From Adineta ricciae (Eukaryota; Rotifera; Eurotatoria; Adinetida; Adinetidae), in contig CAJNOJ010000268.1 of assembly GCA_905250025.1 (NCBI GenBank), forward strand, positions 1 through 64,000: a stretch of 64,000 nucleotides of DNA, given 5' to 3'. The stretch's first letter is position 1, and each line of letters opens with the position of its first letter. The notes under the pieces were generated by a model. That model had not been told where the DNA came from. It did not search any database and worked only from the letters and a program-made list of their open reading frames with translations. This document shows, piece after piece, positions 46,246 to 59,172 of the stretch. Position numbers and translations under genes: made by a program.

Positions 46246-47140
46246 CTAGACTTCATATTGAGAAAAACGGTTGCGAGATTGAGTCAGTTGAAGATGTGAA
46301 CCATTGGATGGTGAATAGGGAAATTGGTCGTGATAGTGCTTTTCGTCGATATAGGTTTCGAACGGTTCACGAAGAAATTGAATTTCAGCGCCAAACAATA
46401 AACCTATGCAAACAAACAAAATTCTATTGGCGAATGTGTGCTTCTGTTAAACGTACAGGCAGTTAAAGCTAAAACAAGTGCACCAGCTTCAATCCAATAA
46501 CTGTACGAAAGATAATTAAACTCGGGCCGCGGCATCCAAAGCCGATCTTGACTATAAACACCGTAGATACACAAAGCTACCAATTCACATGCAACTAGAA
46601 CAAAATATAAAAAGTGATTGTTTCACATAAGAAAAGACAAGGAATTTTTCGGCTATTACCAATTACAAACGACATGATACACCAAATTAGTTGATATCTC
46701 CATTGCCAGCGAAATGCCGAAAATACTGCTACAGCCAAACTGGAGATAGTTGCAATAGTAAAAATAAACGCCAGCGTCGCAAATGCTTGTACCCATTTGA
46801 ACCACGCTAAACGTATCTTTCCTTAAACATTCTGTTGTTTGGCTTTCTTCAAAAACTTACGTGGAATAATCCAATCTCGAAAACGATACATTTCGTTTGT
46901 CCAGAACCAAAAACAGCCTGTATATGGTATTTGCAGATCATCTTTATAATGACGATATTTGTATAAACATAATTCCCACAGGCCAATGTTTTGAAAATCT
47001 TGCGGTGTATCAAGGTAGCGTTTTGTCCAATAAGGCGAAGCAAACGCAGATATACAGCATAAGGTACTTAGAAACATGCAGATCGATGCGACGAAAAAGT
47101 TAGTCGAGTATTCAGCATTTCCGAAACGGAATATACCCAT
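46246..47140 (-). CDS. Claudin/PMP22-like tetraspan membrane protein
   Basis: Four exons (46861-47140, 46660-46806, 46457-46594, 46246-46403) splice to 240 aa. TM1 is NFFVASICMFLSTLCCISAF. The first extracellular loop has the claudin-family signature W-(x)n-GLW-x2-C-...-C (PYWTKRY, NIGLWELCLYKY, PYTGCFWFW). TM2 to TM4 follow (FATLAFIFTIATISSLAVAV, RYQLIWCIMSFVIVACELV, YWIEAGALVLALTACLLF), then a cytoplasmic tail ending NRFSQYEV, a possible PDZ-binding C-terminus. Such proteins form septate or tight-junction barriers or act as channel partners. The ATG follows a TTTTCTAG acceptor directly, and the TSR2 stop lies only 75 bp upstream. Confidence 0.87.
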
Positions 47141-47215
47141 CTAGAAAACAAGGAAGATCTGTCTTCGAGTTCAACTAAAAAATGATCACGGAAGTTTTAA
47201 CAAAAACAGAAAATT
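47141..47215 (-). promoter_or_regulatory. 75-bp intercistronic gap with trans-splice-like acceptor
   Basis: On the minus strand the gap ends in a pyrimidine-rich CTTGTTTTCTAG that abuts the ATG of the claudin-like gene. There is no room for an independent promoter plus a 5' UTR intron, so spliced-leader addition on a TSR2/claudin-like polycistron is the simplest reading. Confidence 0.5.
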
Positions 47216-47773
47216 TCATTTTTTTCCTGGATGCTTTCGGTGTACTGTTGTCCATCCATCTTCATCAACATCCATTGATTGTGGTTTCGCTCTTCCTTCA
47301 CCGACTTCTTCTTCTTCCTCTTCGTCGATTCTATCATCATCGTCATCCTCATCCGATGTTGAACTCTCAGCATCATTCTCATTCCGAATCGACTTTTGAA
47401 CTGCTGGCGTCATTGCTTGCTGTAATTGTAACTCTTGCTGAACATCATTTAGTCTTCCTTGTAAGATTAAATGAATGTATCTTACAAATAATTGAGCTAA
47501 TTCTTGACTTGAACCATCGTCTAATTCAGTGTTGAACTCTTCGTCGAGAACTTCGTCCAGATATACTTGAATCTCGCTTTCCACAGCTGACACAGGTAGT
47601 GATGGTCGTAAATTTCGTGTTAAAAACTCTGCAAATGTACTAATGAACGCTTCGTACTTTGCTTCACTCTCTGAACCTCCCATGGAATGAGCGACTGCTA
47701 ATTGCAAAGCTGTCCATCGGGAAAATACCGAACGAATAATTGGATCGAGCGTTGATAGTAAGGACATGTTCAT
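47216..47773 (-). CDS. TSR2: Pre-rRNA-processing protein TSR2
   Basis: Intronless 185-aa protein with an ATG at 47773 (MNMSLL; a second ATG two codons on is possible). TSR2 chaperones eS26 to pre-ribosomes. The conserved N-terminal domain has VFSRWTALQLAVAHSMGG, a helix pair, then VYLDEVLDEEFNTELDDGS and QLFVRYIHLILQGR. The tail is strongly acidic (DEDDDDDRIDEEEEEE) and closes with the family's DGWTTVHRKH. The length is typical. It is transcribed divergently from TMEM50 (178 bp away) and lies just upstream of the claudin-like gene on its own strand. Confidence 0.95.
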   Translation of the reverse strand: MNMSLLSTLDPIIRSVFSRWTALQLAVAHSMGGSESEAKYEAFISTFAEFLTRNLRPSLPVSAVESEIQVYLDEVLDEEFNTELDDGSSQELAQLFVRYIHLILQGRLNDVQQELQLQQAMTPAVQKSIRNENDAESSTSDEDDDDDRIDEEEEEEVGEGRAKPQSMDVDEDGWTTVHRKHPGKK

Positions 47774-47950
47774 TGAGTAGAAAATTTCTCTTTCTTTATC
47801 TCCATTATTGACCGTCGGTTCGTTGACCTCTCTCGAAAAGCATGCTACGTATATCTACATTTGATTGGATTAAATCGAATCATTCCGCAAAGAATGAAAG
47901 TGCACTAAGATTAGATATCTCTTTATTACAGCCAAAAAAAAGCATAGGAA

Positions 47951-48648
<698 letters not shown>

Positions 48649-51600
48649 TGGTAATGAAATGTGAACTGCTGTTATTGTAGATATATCATCTAAGACATGT
48701 TTGTACATAAATAAAATGAATGACTAATTGATTTTGTTTAATAAAAGGTTATCATGTTGATGTCTATCATTAACTCTTTGTTTTCATATCGCATGGGAAA
48801 TCAAAACCTGTGTATACTTATGTATACAAGTTCGATAAAAGAAAAGTCGAATATACTCTTGAGTAAAAACAATTGCACAGAACATGTCTCTGACTATTGC
48901 TTGCATATAACAATAACATATTTCCTAACTTGTCACGATAGAAGATCGGTTTTCTCTCTTTTTTCCCTTTTTTGTATCATCCTCTCTCGTTTTGCTTGTG
49001 TTATGTATGCTACGGATGTGCGGACGCAAAACGACAGTGCGGAAAAGCCGAACCAAAATCGATTATTTCATGCACTCTCCGGCTTTTTCTTCTCCTAGCA
49101 TCATTCATCCTACTCGTGCGTTTTTTTTTCTTGACTTTCTCTCGCTTGTCTTTAGTAAAAGAAAAAAGCCCAAATGAATCTCTCAAATTGCAGTCTGTTA
49201 CATGTCGACCGCCCCTCAATTAGCGTGTTAACGAGAATAAAGCAGAAAAGACTGATTGATAAAGTGTACGCAATTTAATACAGTCAGGCGAACAACTCGC
49301 TAGCGGCGACAACGGACATCAGATTCTTTCGGTGTCCTATTTAGTTTCCATGTCATTTCATGTATATATGTATGTCAATGCAATATCGTGATCGTTATCA
49401 TCATTATGATCAATGTAAGGCGGCTGATGCACATAGTGAAGCCGTTGCCATCAACTTGTTCAATGCTCTCTTTTCCCATCTTTCCTTTTTTGTCATTTCT
49501 CTTCTTATTTGTTGTATGCGTTCACTCACAAAAGAAAACAGACAGACAGTAAGGAAACAGAAGACTCGTACTAGACGACAAAATAATTTTGATCGATTCT
49601 TGTCGTTGTCGACCAACTATTCGTAATGTTGATGTTTTTCTTCGATGAGTTACATCGTAAAAAAAAGAATTGCTTGACAAATCAAGGTTCTTTGTTCTCA
49701 TTTTAAGACTGCGTATACAGAAATAAAATGCAAGCTTTTATAGATTTCTTGTTTCCGTCAAATTATTATTGATATCAGAGGGGAAAGAAACTCGTCGAGT
49801 GAGCTAAAGCATCGAAAAAAAAAATTTCTCCTTTAGCACGTACTAAGAAATGAACGGACATTCTTTTCTCAGGAGATTTCGGTCATAAAGAAAAGGAAGT
49901 ATTTCTTTGACAATGTCGATCAGTTTTTTTTTTAAAAAGAAAGCGTTTTAGTCGAAGAAATCTTTTCTTCTGATTGAAGAGAATTATTATGTTCTAACTG
50001 TAACAGTTGCTTCTAGTTAGATCCTTCCCTTTCGCTCCCTCTCTCTCTCGTGCGCGCACGCTTAGATTGTCGAGTTCGATTTTGCATCGAGTACCATCCT
50101 TCCGCTCTCATTCTTCCTTGTTTCTTCTATTTTAGGTGTTCCAATAAGGAGAAATTTTGATCTTAATTGGACTTTGTGTACGTATTTACTCCTTTTCTTC
50201 TTTCTCTTTGAACTCATAGTCATCGTCTAACTAAATCTTCTCTCATATATACATCTCATCAAGAATAATCATAAATTTGCATGATTGAGTTTTTTTCTTC
50301 TCTTCTCGTCTTCTATTTCGTCGTCATCGTCATCTTTACACTATTATCATTCTCAAAGCAAAAAATAGATCTGTAATGTGTTCTGATTAGTCTTCAACGG
50401 AACTACATATATCAGTCTACCTATATAGCCAGCGAATATAAAGATATTTCAATGCTGATGAACATAATTCCTGTGCTTTCTATTCTTCAGTATCTTTTTT
50501 TCTCGCAGAGAATCGACACATTCATTTTACATTCTATTCTACGTTCTATTAACATTGCGCTCGTCGTTCTTCCGGGAATGAAAACCAGAAGAAAGAATGA
50601 ATTCTCTCTAGCCTTCGTTTTTTCTTTCTCTTCTTACATCCTGCTAGCTTTTTTCACTCTAGTTTAGTAGTAACCGCGTATGCACAGCTCGACAAGATCG
50701 TTCCATCTAATAGTCTAATACAATTGCCAGATAACAGTTTTCTTTTTCAATCATAGCACTCATCGTTCGAATGGACTAAGTACGTCGTGAGCTGTCAAAG
50801 TTCGTATTCGTATGTGTTTCTTACACGTGGAAGAGATTAATTGTCAACTGTCGTTCTATTTATACATATTATGATGATAAAGTACAGAGGGGAAAGTAGT
50901 TTGCATATAAACACACGTTTTTCTTTGTTGACATTGACATCTGCATTTGTGAGAGAGGAAAATTCGAACACAAATCACATCGATCTTCTTCAAATTTGAA
51001 TTTCTAATTTATACTGTCAGAAACTCATTGAGAGTGATCTTCCTATCATCATCAGTCAATTATTCTCTGCTGTTCACGCGTGCGATGTCAAATTATATCG
51101 CTTAGTCTACAACATGTAAAAAACAATTTTTTGCGCGTGTGTAAGCAAATCAATTGATCCCTGATTTATTTTTATTTGAGTATTCAACAAATAGAAAAGA
51201 CACCGAAAGAGAGAGAGCGGGAGCGAGAGGAGAAAAAGGATATTCTAATGTAATTCTTTCATCAGTCTTCTTTGTCTCGTTTTCTTTTGACTAATGGACA
51301 GACAGACAATGATAATGACGACTAGGAATCGAATGCATTGAGAGGATTCCGCGTTTTCATCATCTGATGAATATACCGCCTAAAGTAACCCGTAGTCTAT
51401 AATCAAAACAACTCTCATCGACTCATTATGTCGATTGCTTTTAAGACGCTTTGTATACGACGAGAAGATAGACATCAGAGAACGTACGTGAGAGAATGTG
51501 TATAGAACGGTTCGAAGATGACAAGCAAGAACAACGATCTCTTTGTATGTTATCATAACAAAACGCGAGATCTGTAAATGATTTGCTTTCCGAATGATAT

Positions 51601-51882
51601 ACAATCCAATGGACATCGAACAGAATAACACACGCAGATCTTGTTATCATCTATTTGCTAAAACACGAGCAATAATTATGTAAGTTGATAAATAAAACAT
51701 CTTTTCATCCATTAGTAAAAACAACTTGTTGTCGATTATCGATCGTATTTTCTTTTCTCATTTGAAGTCTTTACATATGTAAAACATTCTTGTGTAGTAG
51801 CAAATATGAAAATTTTCATCGATTTCCCCAAGAGAATGTCTGTGATGGCAAATTTCTAATATTGAAATTGCTTTTGCTAATA
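48649..51882. other. Long gene-poor region (3.2 kb)
   Basis: No domain-bearing frame is seen on either strand. Pyrimidine-rich and purine-rich tracts are frequent (49040-49140, 50020-50050, 51200-51240), with a CGCGCACG island at about 50052. It lies upstream of the lectin/CUB receptor and could hold its promoter, a first exon with the signal peptide, and a long first intron. A 71-codon frame at 50452 (MLMNIIPVLSILQYLFF) is leader-like but has no matching donor. Confidence 0.45.
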
Positions 51883-54800
51883 ATGATTAATATTAACTTA
51901 TTCTATTTCATGTTTTCAGATCGCATTTTCTCATACAATGATCCCGTCGTTGTTACCAATGATGAGAAATCTTCTCGAACATTGAATTATACATACATCC
52001 GATGTAGGATGGTCGTATGGCTTCGGCCTGAGTACATCCTGGCCTTTGTTACCAGTTTGTACTATTGTTCACAATTAGGTATGTATCTCTCATTGCTTTA
52101 GCTTCACAATGATCACTGTCAACTTGATATATATATCTAACATTGCTTCATGACGAGTGAGCGATTCGAGAATTATGTTAGAGTATCGACATCCTCTGGA
52201 TAATTCGATCGTATGTATTGCGAGATTGTTGTCATAGAATCTGTTAGTCATTTGTATCCAATGAAAAAATAGTGGAAGTTCGAAGGAAAGTAATATATCA
52301 TATATGAGAAAAACTAATAAAATACACTTGGATATATCTTAGAGCGATGAAAATTCATAAAAGAAGCAAGTAACATGACAAGGAATATCTAACTAGTTTA
52401 TTGCGATGTTCATGTCTGCAATCGAGTTCACCTATATAAGTGTATAAAACTCGGAGCTTCTTTTTTTTGCGCGTGTACATCCGCGTTAGTCTTGACGATG
52501 ATGTTGCACTTATTTAATTATGATCGGCTTATACTTGAAAATGAACGAGACGTTGTCGAAGTGAACTTAGTCGAATCTATCAGATCTAATTTTATTTAGT
52601 GCAATCAAAAACCTATGATAAATTCTGGTGTGCAACTGAAGAAGGTCATCATCAAATATCTTGTTCCGATGAGCGTGCATTGCTAACTGATATAACAATT
52701 CGCAAAGTCTATCGGCGTACACAAATGTGTGCACCTGATGATCATTCCGAGTATCTTGTTCACTGTCAAGCATTCGTTGATGGATCATCATGTGAAGGAA
52801 ACAAAAGTTGTTCAATAGATGTCTCCAGTCGAGACTATCTGCAATGCGGAGATAAATCTTATGCGCCGACGTATTTCTTTGTTAAATATACTTGTATACA
52901 AAGTAAATATAGGCCTTTTTCAATCGAGATTTCAAATGATTATTTCTTCTTTGATTAGTTCATACAATGTGCACAGACACAACGCCTATACGAAACACAT
53001 TGTATGGATATATCATCTCCCCAGCTTATCCGCATCCGATGGCTGATAATTTGACCTGTTCAATAACGATTGGTAGGACTGATACGGTTTTTCATTGCAA
53101 TCGATTCTTTTTTTTCGTTTTGTAGAAGCTGATCCTTCGATGTATATTGAATTATCTCCGATTCAAATACGTTTACAAGAGGCAATTAAGTGTCGCACAG
53201 AATTTATTGAAATTCTCGGCTACGATTCATCATTTGATGAAACAAATCAAGATAAAAATCTCAATTGGAAGGCATATTACACATGGTGTGGTGCTGATCG
53301 ATCATTAAACAATCCATTACCAAACTCACGATATTTAATTACATCGAATTCTTTATACATTTCTCTGCGAACAAGTATTTCGAAGAAACCACGCTACTTC
53401 AAAATACGATATAAAAGTAAACACTTTCTTCTGAGTAAATATCTTTAGTTCAATTTCGATTTCGATTAGTTGTTCCATCTACAACTCGTTCACAATACAA
53501 TTTCGACGGACTTGCAATCGATTCAGCATCTAAGGGACATGATTCATCAGCGGTAACAATTCAGTCATCGACGACTAGTTTATCGACAACTTCCATCATT
53601 CCATTGTTGAATGACACAGATATGAAGCTTATAAACGCAACAACAGCAAAACGATTTTTCAAGAAAGGTTCGAAGAAAAAATGTCGATTCTGCTTTGATC
53701 AAACTGCCTTTGTTTTCATCTGATTAGAAGTTGTCATCGGAATTATTGCGGGCGTGATCATTCTTCTCAGCGCTATCGTAGCTGGCATTATCGTTTTGGT
53801 TTTGATTAAAAGGTAAATCTTTGTTCAATACGCTGATTAAATAGTTCTCTGGGCTTTTAATGAGTAAAGTGAAAAGAAAAACTGACTATTGTGTTCTATA
53901 TAAATTAGTTTTATTCCTATTTTTGACGGAAGGAAGGAAGGAAGGAAGGAAGGATAAGATAATCTGACATTCTCAATGAAAATCTTCGAGTTTGCTTTGT
54001 TTCTTCTTGGTTATTTTCATTAGAATGACGTTTAAATAGAAATTGAATTTGTCGTTTTCCATCGTCGATTTTCAGATCGCATTCTTGTCTTTCGTTCAAA
54101 AACAATCAAATTGACATGTCTTTAGAGAAATAAAAGTGCTGCTATCCACTAGGGAGCTTCCTTGAGTGACTCAGACCTTTTACATAACTATTATTGCTTC
54201 AACTGAAACATATCTTGATTGGAAAAAACCTCGACAAGAAATGTATCCGGTTTACCCATGACATTCGCTCCAATTCCCAGAGTACCGGAACTCGGTCGGA
54301 AATGGTTGTATGCTTACAGATTTTATAGTCAGTTTAATCTTTCAATCGCATTTACTTCGATCTATATCTATTGACACGCGATTGCTTTGCCCACAGAAAA
54401 ATAATCTAGTTCCAAGTTTGATCATTTTCTCTGACGTGTATTTATCATTATCGATTGTAATCATTCTTTCGGAAGTCAGGCTTATGAGAGGCAGTAATCT
54501 CTGCGAAGCTTGATTGTCTGGCATGATTTTTTCAAATCCTCGATCAATGTGATTGATGACATTTCAATGTATATTTAATTTTAGACGTCGATCAGCCGGT
54601 GCATCCAGTGCGGGAAAGAAAAATGTTGCTTCGACGAGCAGCAGTACGACGGCAGCTAAGCCAGTGGGAAAATCATCTGACAAAGCACCATTACTTGAAC
54701 AAAAAGCTGATACATCGAAACCAGGTGCAAAACCGAAACTAGTCCCAGAACGAACAGTACAAATTGGGGAAGCTAATACTACTCGGTTTAAACCGAATGT

Positions 54801-55521
54801 TGCTACAGATTCTAAGCCAGGGCCATCAAAATCAGATGCTGGTCCACCCAAGCCTGCCTTAACTGCAGCCGATAGTGGTATCTATGGTGCTGATCTATCT
54901 GAAGATTCAAAGACTCCGTTAAAACCCGTGGTACCACCACCCACGTCAATACCTGACCCGCCGGAACTGCCATCATCTTCCATACCAGCGGCATCGGTGG
55001 AAATATCGCCAGTAACCGAATCGGTCGCACCAGCTACTACTACTACTGCATCTGATCCGGAGCCAGCGGCGTCGATCGTCGCTAAGACTGAGCCAGAAGC
55101 AGAACCATCTACGACATTACCTGCTGAATCAGTGCCAGAACCGGTCACAACTGTTGTCGTCAATCCACTTAGTGAAAATACAACGCTATCTGCTATTGTT
55201 GTACCCAATCACGTGGAATTAAATCCACTATTAACTCATGAAAAGGGATATACTCTAGATAATACAATCCATAGCGCATATCCAAATTTAATCGACGCAA
55301 CTACCAGCGAAAACGAAGGAACAACTTGTGGTAGTGCCATACAATCACGACGAACATCGCATTTAAAACAGCCCGTGCCAATTCCAGAAAGCAATAATCT
55401 CGAAACAGTTGTTATATCCGAATGCGCCGATACGTCATCACACAATACAATCCCATTTAACCCATTACACGTGATATTGAAAAAGGATGCCAATAAATAT
55501 TATACAACAGAATATATTTAG
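51883..55521 (+). CDS. SUEL-lectin / CUB single-pass receptor
   Basis: Exons are about 51883 (or 51920)-52078, 52600-52902, 52959-53072, 53126-53416, 53449-53667, 53728-53812 and 54585-55521, and phases join cleanly. The 303-nt exon carries a galactose/rhamnose-binding (SUEL) lectin domain: ISCSDERALLTDITI, CAPDDHSEYLVHCQAFVD, CEGNKSCSIDVSSRDYLQCG, YFFVKYTC. Next comes a CUB domain (LYGYIISPAYPHPMADNLTC, CRTEFIEILGYDSS, ITSNSLYISLRTS), a Ser/Thr stalk, a helix (VVIGIIAGVIILLSAIVAGI) and a cytoplasmic tail of about 310 aa, Ser/Pro/Ala-rich with little structure. The 5' end is uncertain: a TTTTCAG acceptor at 51919 suggests an upstream signal-peptide exon. The lectin type recalls EVA-1. An adhesion or guidance role is inferred. 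Confidence 0.82.
53927..53953. repeat. GGAA microsatellite inside the receptor's last intron
   Basis: About six tandem GGAA units in the 772-nt intron of the lectin/CUB gene. No other function is visible. Confidence 0.8.
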
Positions 55522-55705
55522 ATTTACTTTTTTTGACAGATGAGAAAAAGAAAAAGAAATGGATAGAATTTTATTGTTTGTTTTGTTTTTTGTAAAAGAA
55601 ACAGAAAAAATAGATGTCAATTGTAGGATCGTTTTTTCTTCTCTCTTTATTTAATAAAACTTTATTTAACAAAAGAACTTCGTTTCGATCAATAGCGAGA
55701 AAATT

Positions 55706-57073
55706 TTAGTAGCCTTCGAATGTATTTTTAAAAACGTCGAGATCGCCATAAGATACAAACCAAATCTTATCAAATGCGTATCGTATAGGCCCATCTGAAT
55801 TCATCAGTGAATTATTTAACACTTCCGCGAATAAACTTGCAATCATTTCCATAGAATTATTAAACGCACCTGTTCCAATTGGTCCCAATAGTAAATATGT
55901 ATCACTGCCATCTTTTTCGCTATTAGCAACTGCTGATGCAATTATCGCTCGAAATTTTCTCAAAGTACGTGACCGTATGTCCGCTTCGTCACGTGGTGAA
56001 GGCAGCCTGTAGAGTCCTCTATCACCTGTTAAATCATAGCCTGTATGTAGAAAACAAATCATACAAGATTTGTGTGCTATCATAGATGTTTAAACACTTA
56101 CACGCAGCCACAATTAAATCTGCGCAGCGTGTTAACAAACCGGATGCACGAAAAAACTGTACATTCTTTACATAAAGCACACCAAATTCTGGTATGAAGT
56201 AACCGCCACCCATCATCCTATATTTCAAATCTAGTAGTGCACGATATCCAGTAGAATGGTAAAGAATATGCTAAATAAAGAATTATTAGTGTTTAAATGA
56301 AATTCGTCTGTGTGAACATTCACTCATACTTGTTCTTGCATGTAGACACCTTCAAGAAAATCTCCACCGGGTATACGTTCATCAGCAAAGTCCAAGACAA
56401 TTGCTTGTTTTCCTTTTGGTACGTCAATTAGGGCATGGTGAATTAACGTTGTGATATAATCAATTGTGCCCTGATTTTTCCGCTTGTTTACCGGCCAAGT
56501 TAGTAGAGTATGTCTTGCATGAGTATCTGATATGGTATTGTAAAACTTACAAGTTGTAAGTGATTCAATTTGATGATAATTCCAATATATTTTCAGTTCG
56601 CTTGGTAGAAAACCTTCTGGGCGATTTTTAATGATTTGATCACGCGCCCAGGCCAGTACACTGAGCTCCATCGGTACTTTAAATTCCCAATATATACCAA
56701 TGTGTCTAGGTGAATATTGTCGTTGATACGGTTCAGTTTGATTTCTTAGATAAATGATAGTTTTCTCCACATTTGACCATTGGATGTTGGGATGACAATC
56801 ATTGATAAGTTTGATTAAGCGTTTATATCTTGGTGTTTGAATGAATCCCTTTAGGAGAAAAAGCATTGTTCGACGACTATTATGTCGATCTAGGTAGATT
56901 TTCCTTTTTTCTCCGCCGTCTTGTGGTAATGCAATGCTCACCACTGAGCAAATATCCGATTCAGTCAGTGAATGTATCGGAACGTATATGTTTCGCGGGA
57001 ATGTGTGTTGTAAAGAGAATTGAATGTAAATTGCCAGAAAGTTTATTATATTCAACATAGGTAATTGATGCAT
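55706..57073 (-). CDS. Microbial-type PARG-like macrodomain protein (DUF2263) with signal peptide
   Basis: Three exons (56330-57073, 56102-56270, 55706-56040) give 415 aa. The first 22 residues look like a signal peptide (MLNIINFLAIYIQFSL after MHQLP). The central and C-terminal regions follow microbial poly(ADP-ribose) glycohydrolases: QAIVLDFADERIPGGDFLEG, then YMQEQ at the catalytic loop, GGGYFIPEFGVLYVKNVQFFR, CADLIVAACYDLTGDRG, and a final LLLGPIGTGAFNN with IASLFAEVL. The usual loop is GGG...QEE; here the first motif is GGD and the last Glu is Gln, so activity is uncertain. The GABA-receptor-like gene ends 83 bp upstream on the same strand. Bacterial origin is plausible but untested. 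Confidence 0.78.
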
Positions 57074-57156
57074 AATATATTATTTCAAACAAAAGAATGT
57101 GAAAATTTATGTAAGACGCAACCATAAAGTGATGAAAGCGCTAAATTATATTTTTT

Positions 57157-58823
57157 TTAACTTTGGAAGTAGAGAAAATACAACCAATATAGGATATTGA
57201 ATACAATAAAACTAAGCGGGAATACAATACGAGCATAGACATCTAAATCACTTCGACTGTTGACGCCGAAACGGGATGTACGTTTACGTATGGAACGTTT
57301 ATAGTCTGTGTTACCTGATAAACAAAACCAAAATCGATAGAAGTAACGATGGCTACTACTCAAGAACAGTGTCTTCGATTTTCCATGAATATTTGCCACA
57401 TCGGAATAGATTATTGAAGATCGAGCATTCAACATGCTATCATTCGTGAGAATTTCGTTATCGAATGAATCTTGCAAACGTATCAATGGTTCACCGTATC
57501 CAAACTAAATGAAGACAAGAGAACGTTGGGGAAAAAAATCGTCAGAATATTGCGTTTCCATCCGAACCTTGGTAAAATAATGGACAAAAGCGAATTGAAT
57601 CAATGACGCAAAAAGAAAGACATGAGACATAATGACGAACCAATCCAATGCTGTTAGATATGACACAGTCGCTGTATGATTTCGAATATCAAAACTCAAT
57701 GTAGTTAAACTCAGAACACTCATAGCAGCGATGTTGACACGATCAGCCGTGGCTTCACGATGAATGAAAAATGAAACCCAAGATAGCATGACTAGCATGG
57801 AACTGGGAATGTACACTTGGATAATGTAATAACCCATATGACGTTTGAGAACGAAATCAACGCGAAGAACAGAAAAATTTCCTGGAATAAATTAGCAAAT
57901 TCAGATGATTTTCATGTGTTGTCACATACGTCCATCTATAGAAATTATTTCATTATATTGCGGATACTGGATGAGATCGAACTGAGATAACAAAACTTCT
58001 CCATCAAAATTGACACTTTTGTTATTGCCTAAGCGCCAGCTGTAGTGAATATCCGATGCGGAATTTGCAACTATAGACAAGTCTTTTCGTTGAGTTCTTT
58101 TCGTTTGTCGTTTACTCACAACTACCAATGAATAACTGACAAATTTGTGTATCAACAGGAAAATTCTTCAAATTCATACTACACTTTGCTTTGACAGTTA
58201 TTCTAAAAAAAAACAAATGTAATAATCATAAATCCGAAACGATTCGATTCTTCCCACCGTGATGAGTACCAAATTGTTCCATCAGGAAACAATCGCCACA
58301 GCCGATTACTAGTTGGAATTGAATGCAGAAACGAATGTTTGGAATTGTAGAAAACTGTATCTGGTTTCCAAAGACGTTCAAGCATACGGGTGGACAATGA
58401 AAGAACACCGACATGCTCAGCAAATTGTAAACGCTCATCTCTCCATCGTTGTCGGAAATAACAATTAATTGTATATGACTAAATCATCAGATATCATCGA
58501 ATCTTTCCTAGGTAATTCCATACAAACCATGTCTATCTCTTGAATCGGACCAAATGAGTTGACTAGAATGTCAGCATAGACTCTCGTCGGGCCATCTATT
58601 TACCGATGAGAATGAGATCAGTCAAGGTTGATGAAAGATTTCGATTACCGCCGAATCTCGGTCGAATGTGTGCTTGATAATCTTGCACAAGTTCATTGAG
58701 AATTGCTGTTACTTCATGTGTAGTTTTCGATGCAATCGTCAAGTTCATTTCATTTTTAAACAATCGAACGTTCTTGATCAAACACAGAAAGACAATCCAC
58801 GTAACGAATTCGATTCTCTCCAT
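57157..58823 (-). CDS. Cys-loop ligand-gated channel subunit, GABA/glycine-receptor-like
   Basis: Seven exons (58649-58823, 58528-58595, 58258-58478, 58120-58202, 57930-58070, 57568-57881, 57157-57504) splice to 449 aa. The signal peptide is MERIEFVTWIVFLCLIKNV. The ligand-binding domain has RVYADILVNSFGPIQEIDM, CYFRQRWRDERL, LWKPDTVFYNSKHS, FPDGTIWYSSR and the canonical Cys-loop CSMNLKNFPVDTQIC. M1 is in YYIIQVYIPSSMLVMLSW. M2 contains DRVNIAAMSVLSLTTLSF, whose preceding ADRV resembles the PARV of anion channels. M3 (TALDWFVIMSHVFLFASLIQ) and M4 near the C-terminus (RIVFPLSFIVFNILYWLYF) complete it. It is probably a chloride channel at neuronal or muscle membranes; ligand specificity cannot be read from the sequence. 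Confidence 0.93.
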
Positions 58824-59172
58824 TAATTTTGTTGCTAAATGAGTATTTACCAGCAATGTTTCTTATATTCAGCGAGAGAAGAGAAGAACTAGATGTAGAG
58901 AATGACTGTTAATTGCATGAAATTACATGTCTGAAGGGCCCTCGAGCACGTTTTTATGAGAAAAATCTTGTATGAAGATTAATCAGCAGATATTTTGCGT
59001 TACATTCGAACAATTAAACAAGATGCCAATTATATCATGCGTCACCTTATTGTTACTTTTATTTGTTTTTCTTTAAATATTCATAAAACAACTTGGTTTG
59101 ACATTCGCAAGGAAACGACGTGTATATATGTTTTTTTTTCACCGGTGACAACGATGCTCTTGAGAGAAAACT
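58824..59172. other. Spacer between channel gene and elongase gene
   Basis: About 350 bp with no coding signal. It contains the 3' end of the elongase and the promoter or trans-splice region of the channel gene. Confidence 0.5.

Noticed and set aside
48754-51882. Several frames of 60-119 codons in the long gene-poor region
   Set aside because: They are Phe/Ser/Leu-rich translations of pyrimidine tracts.
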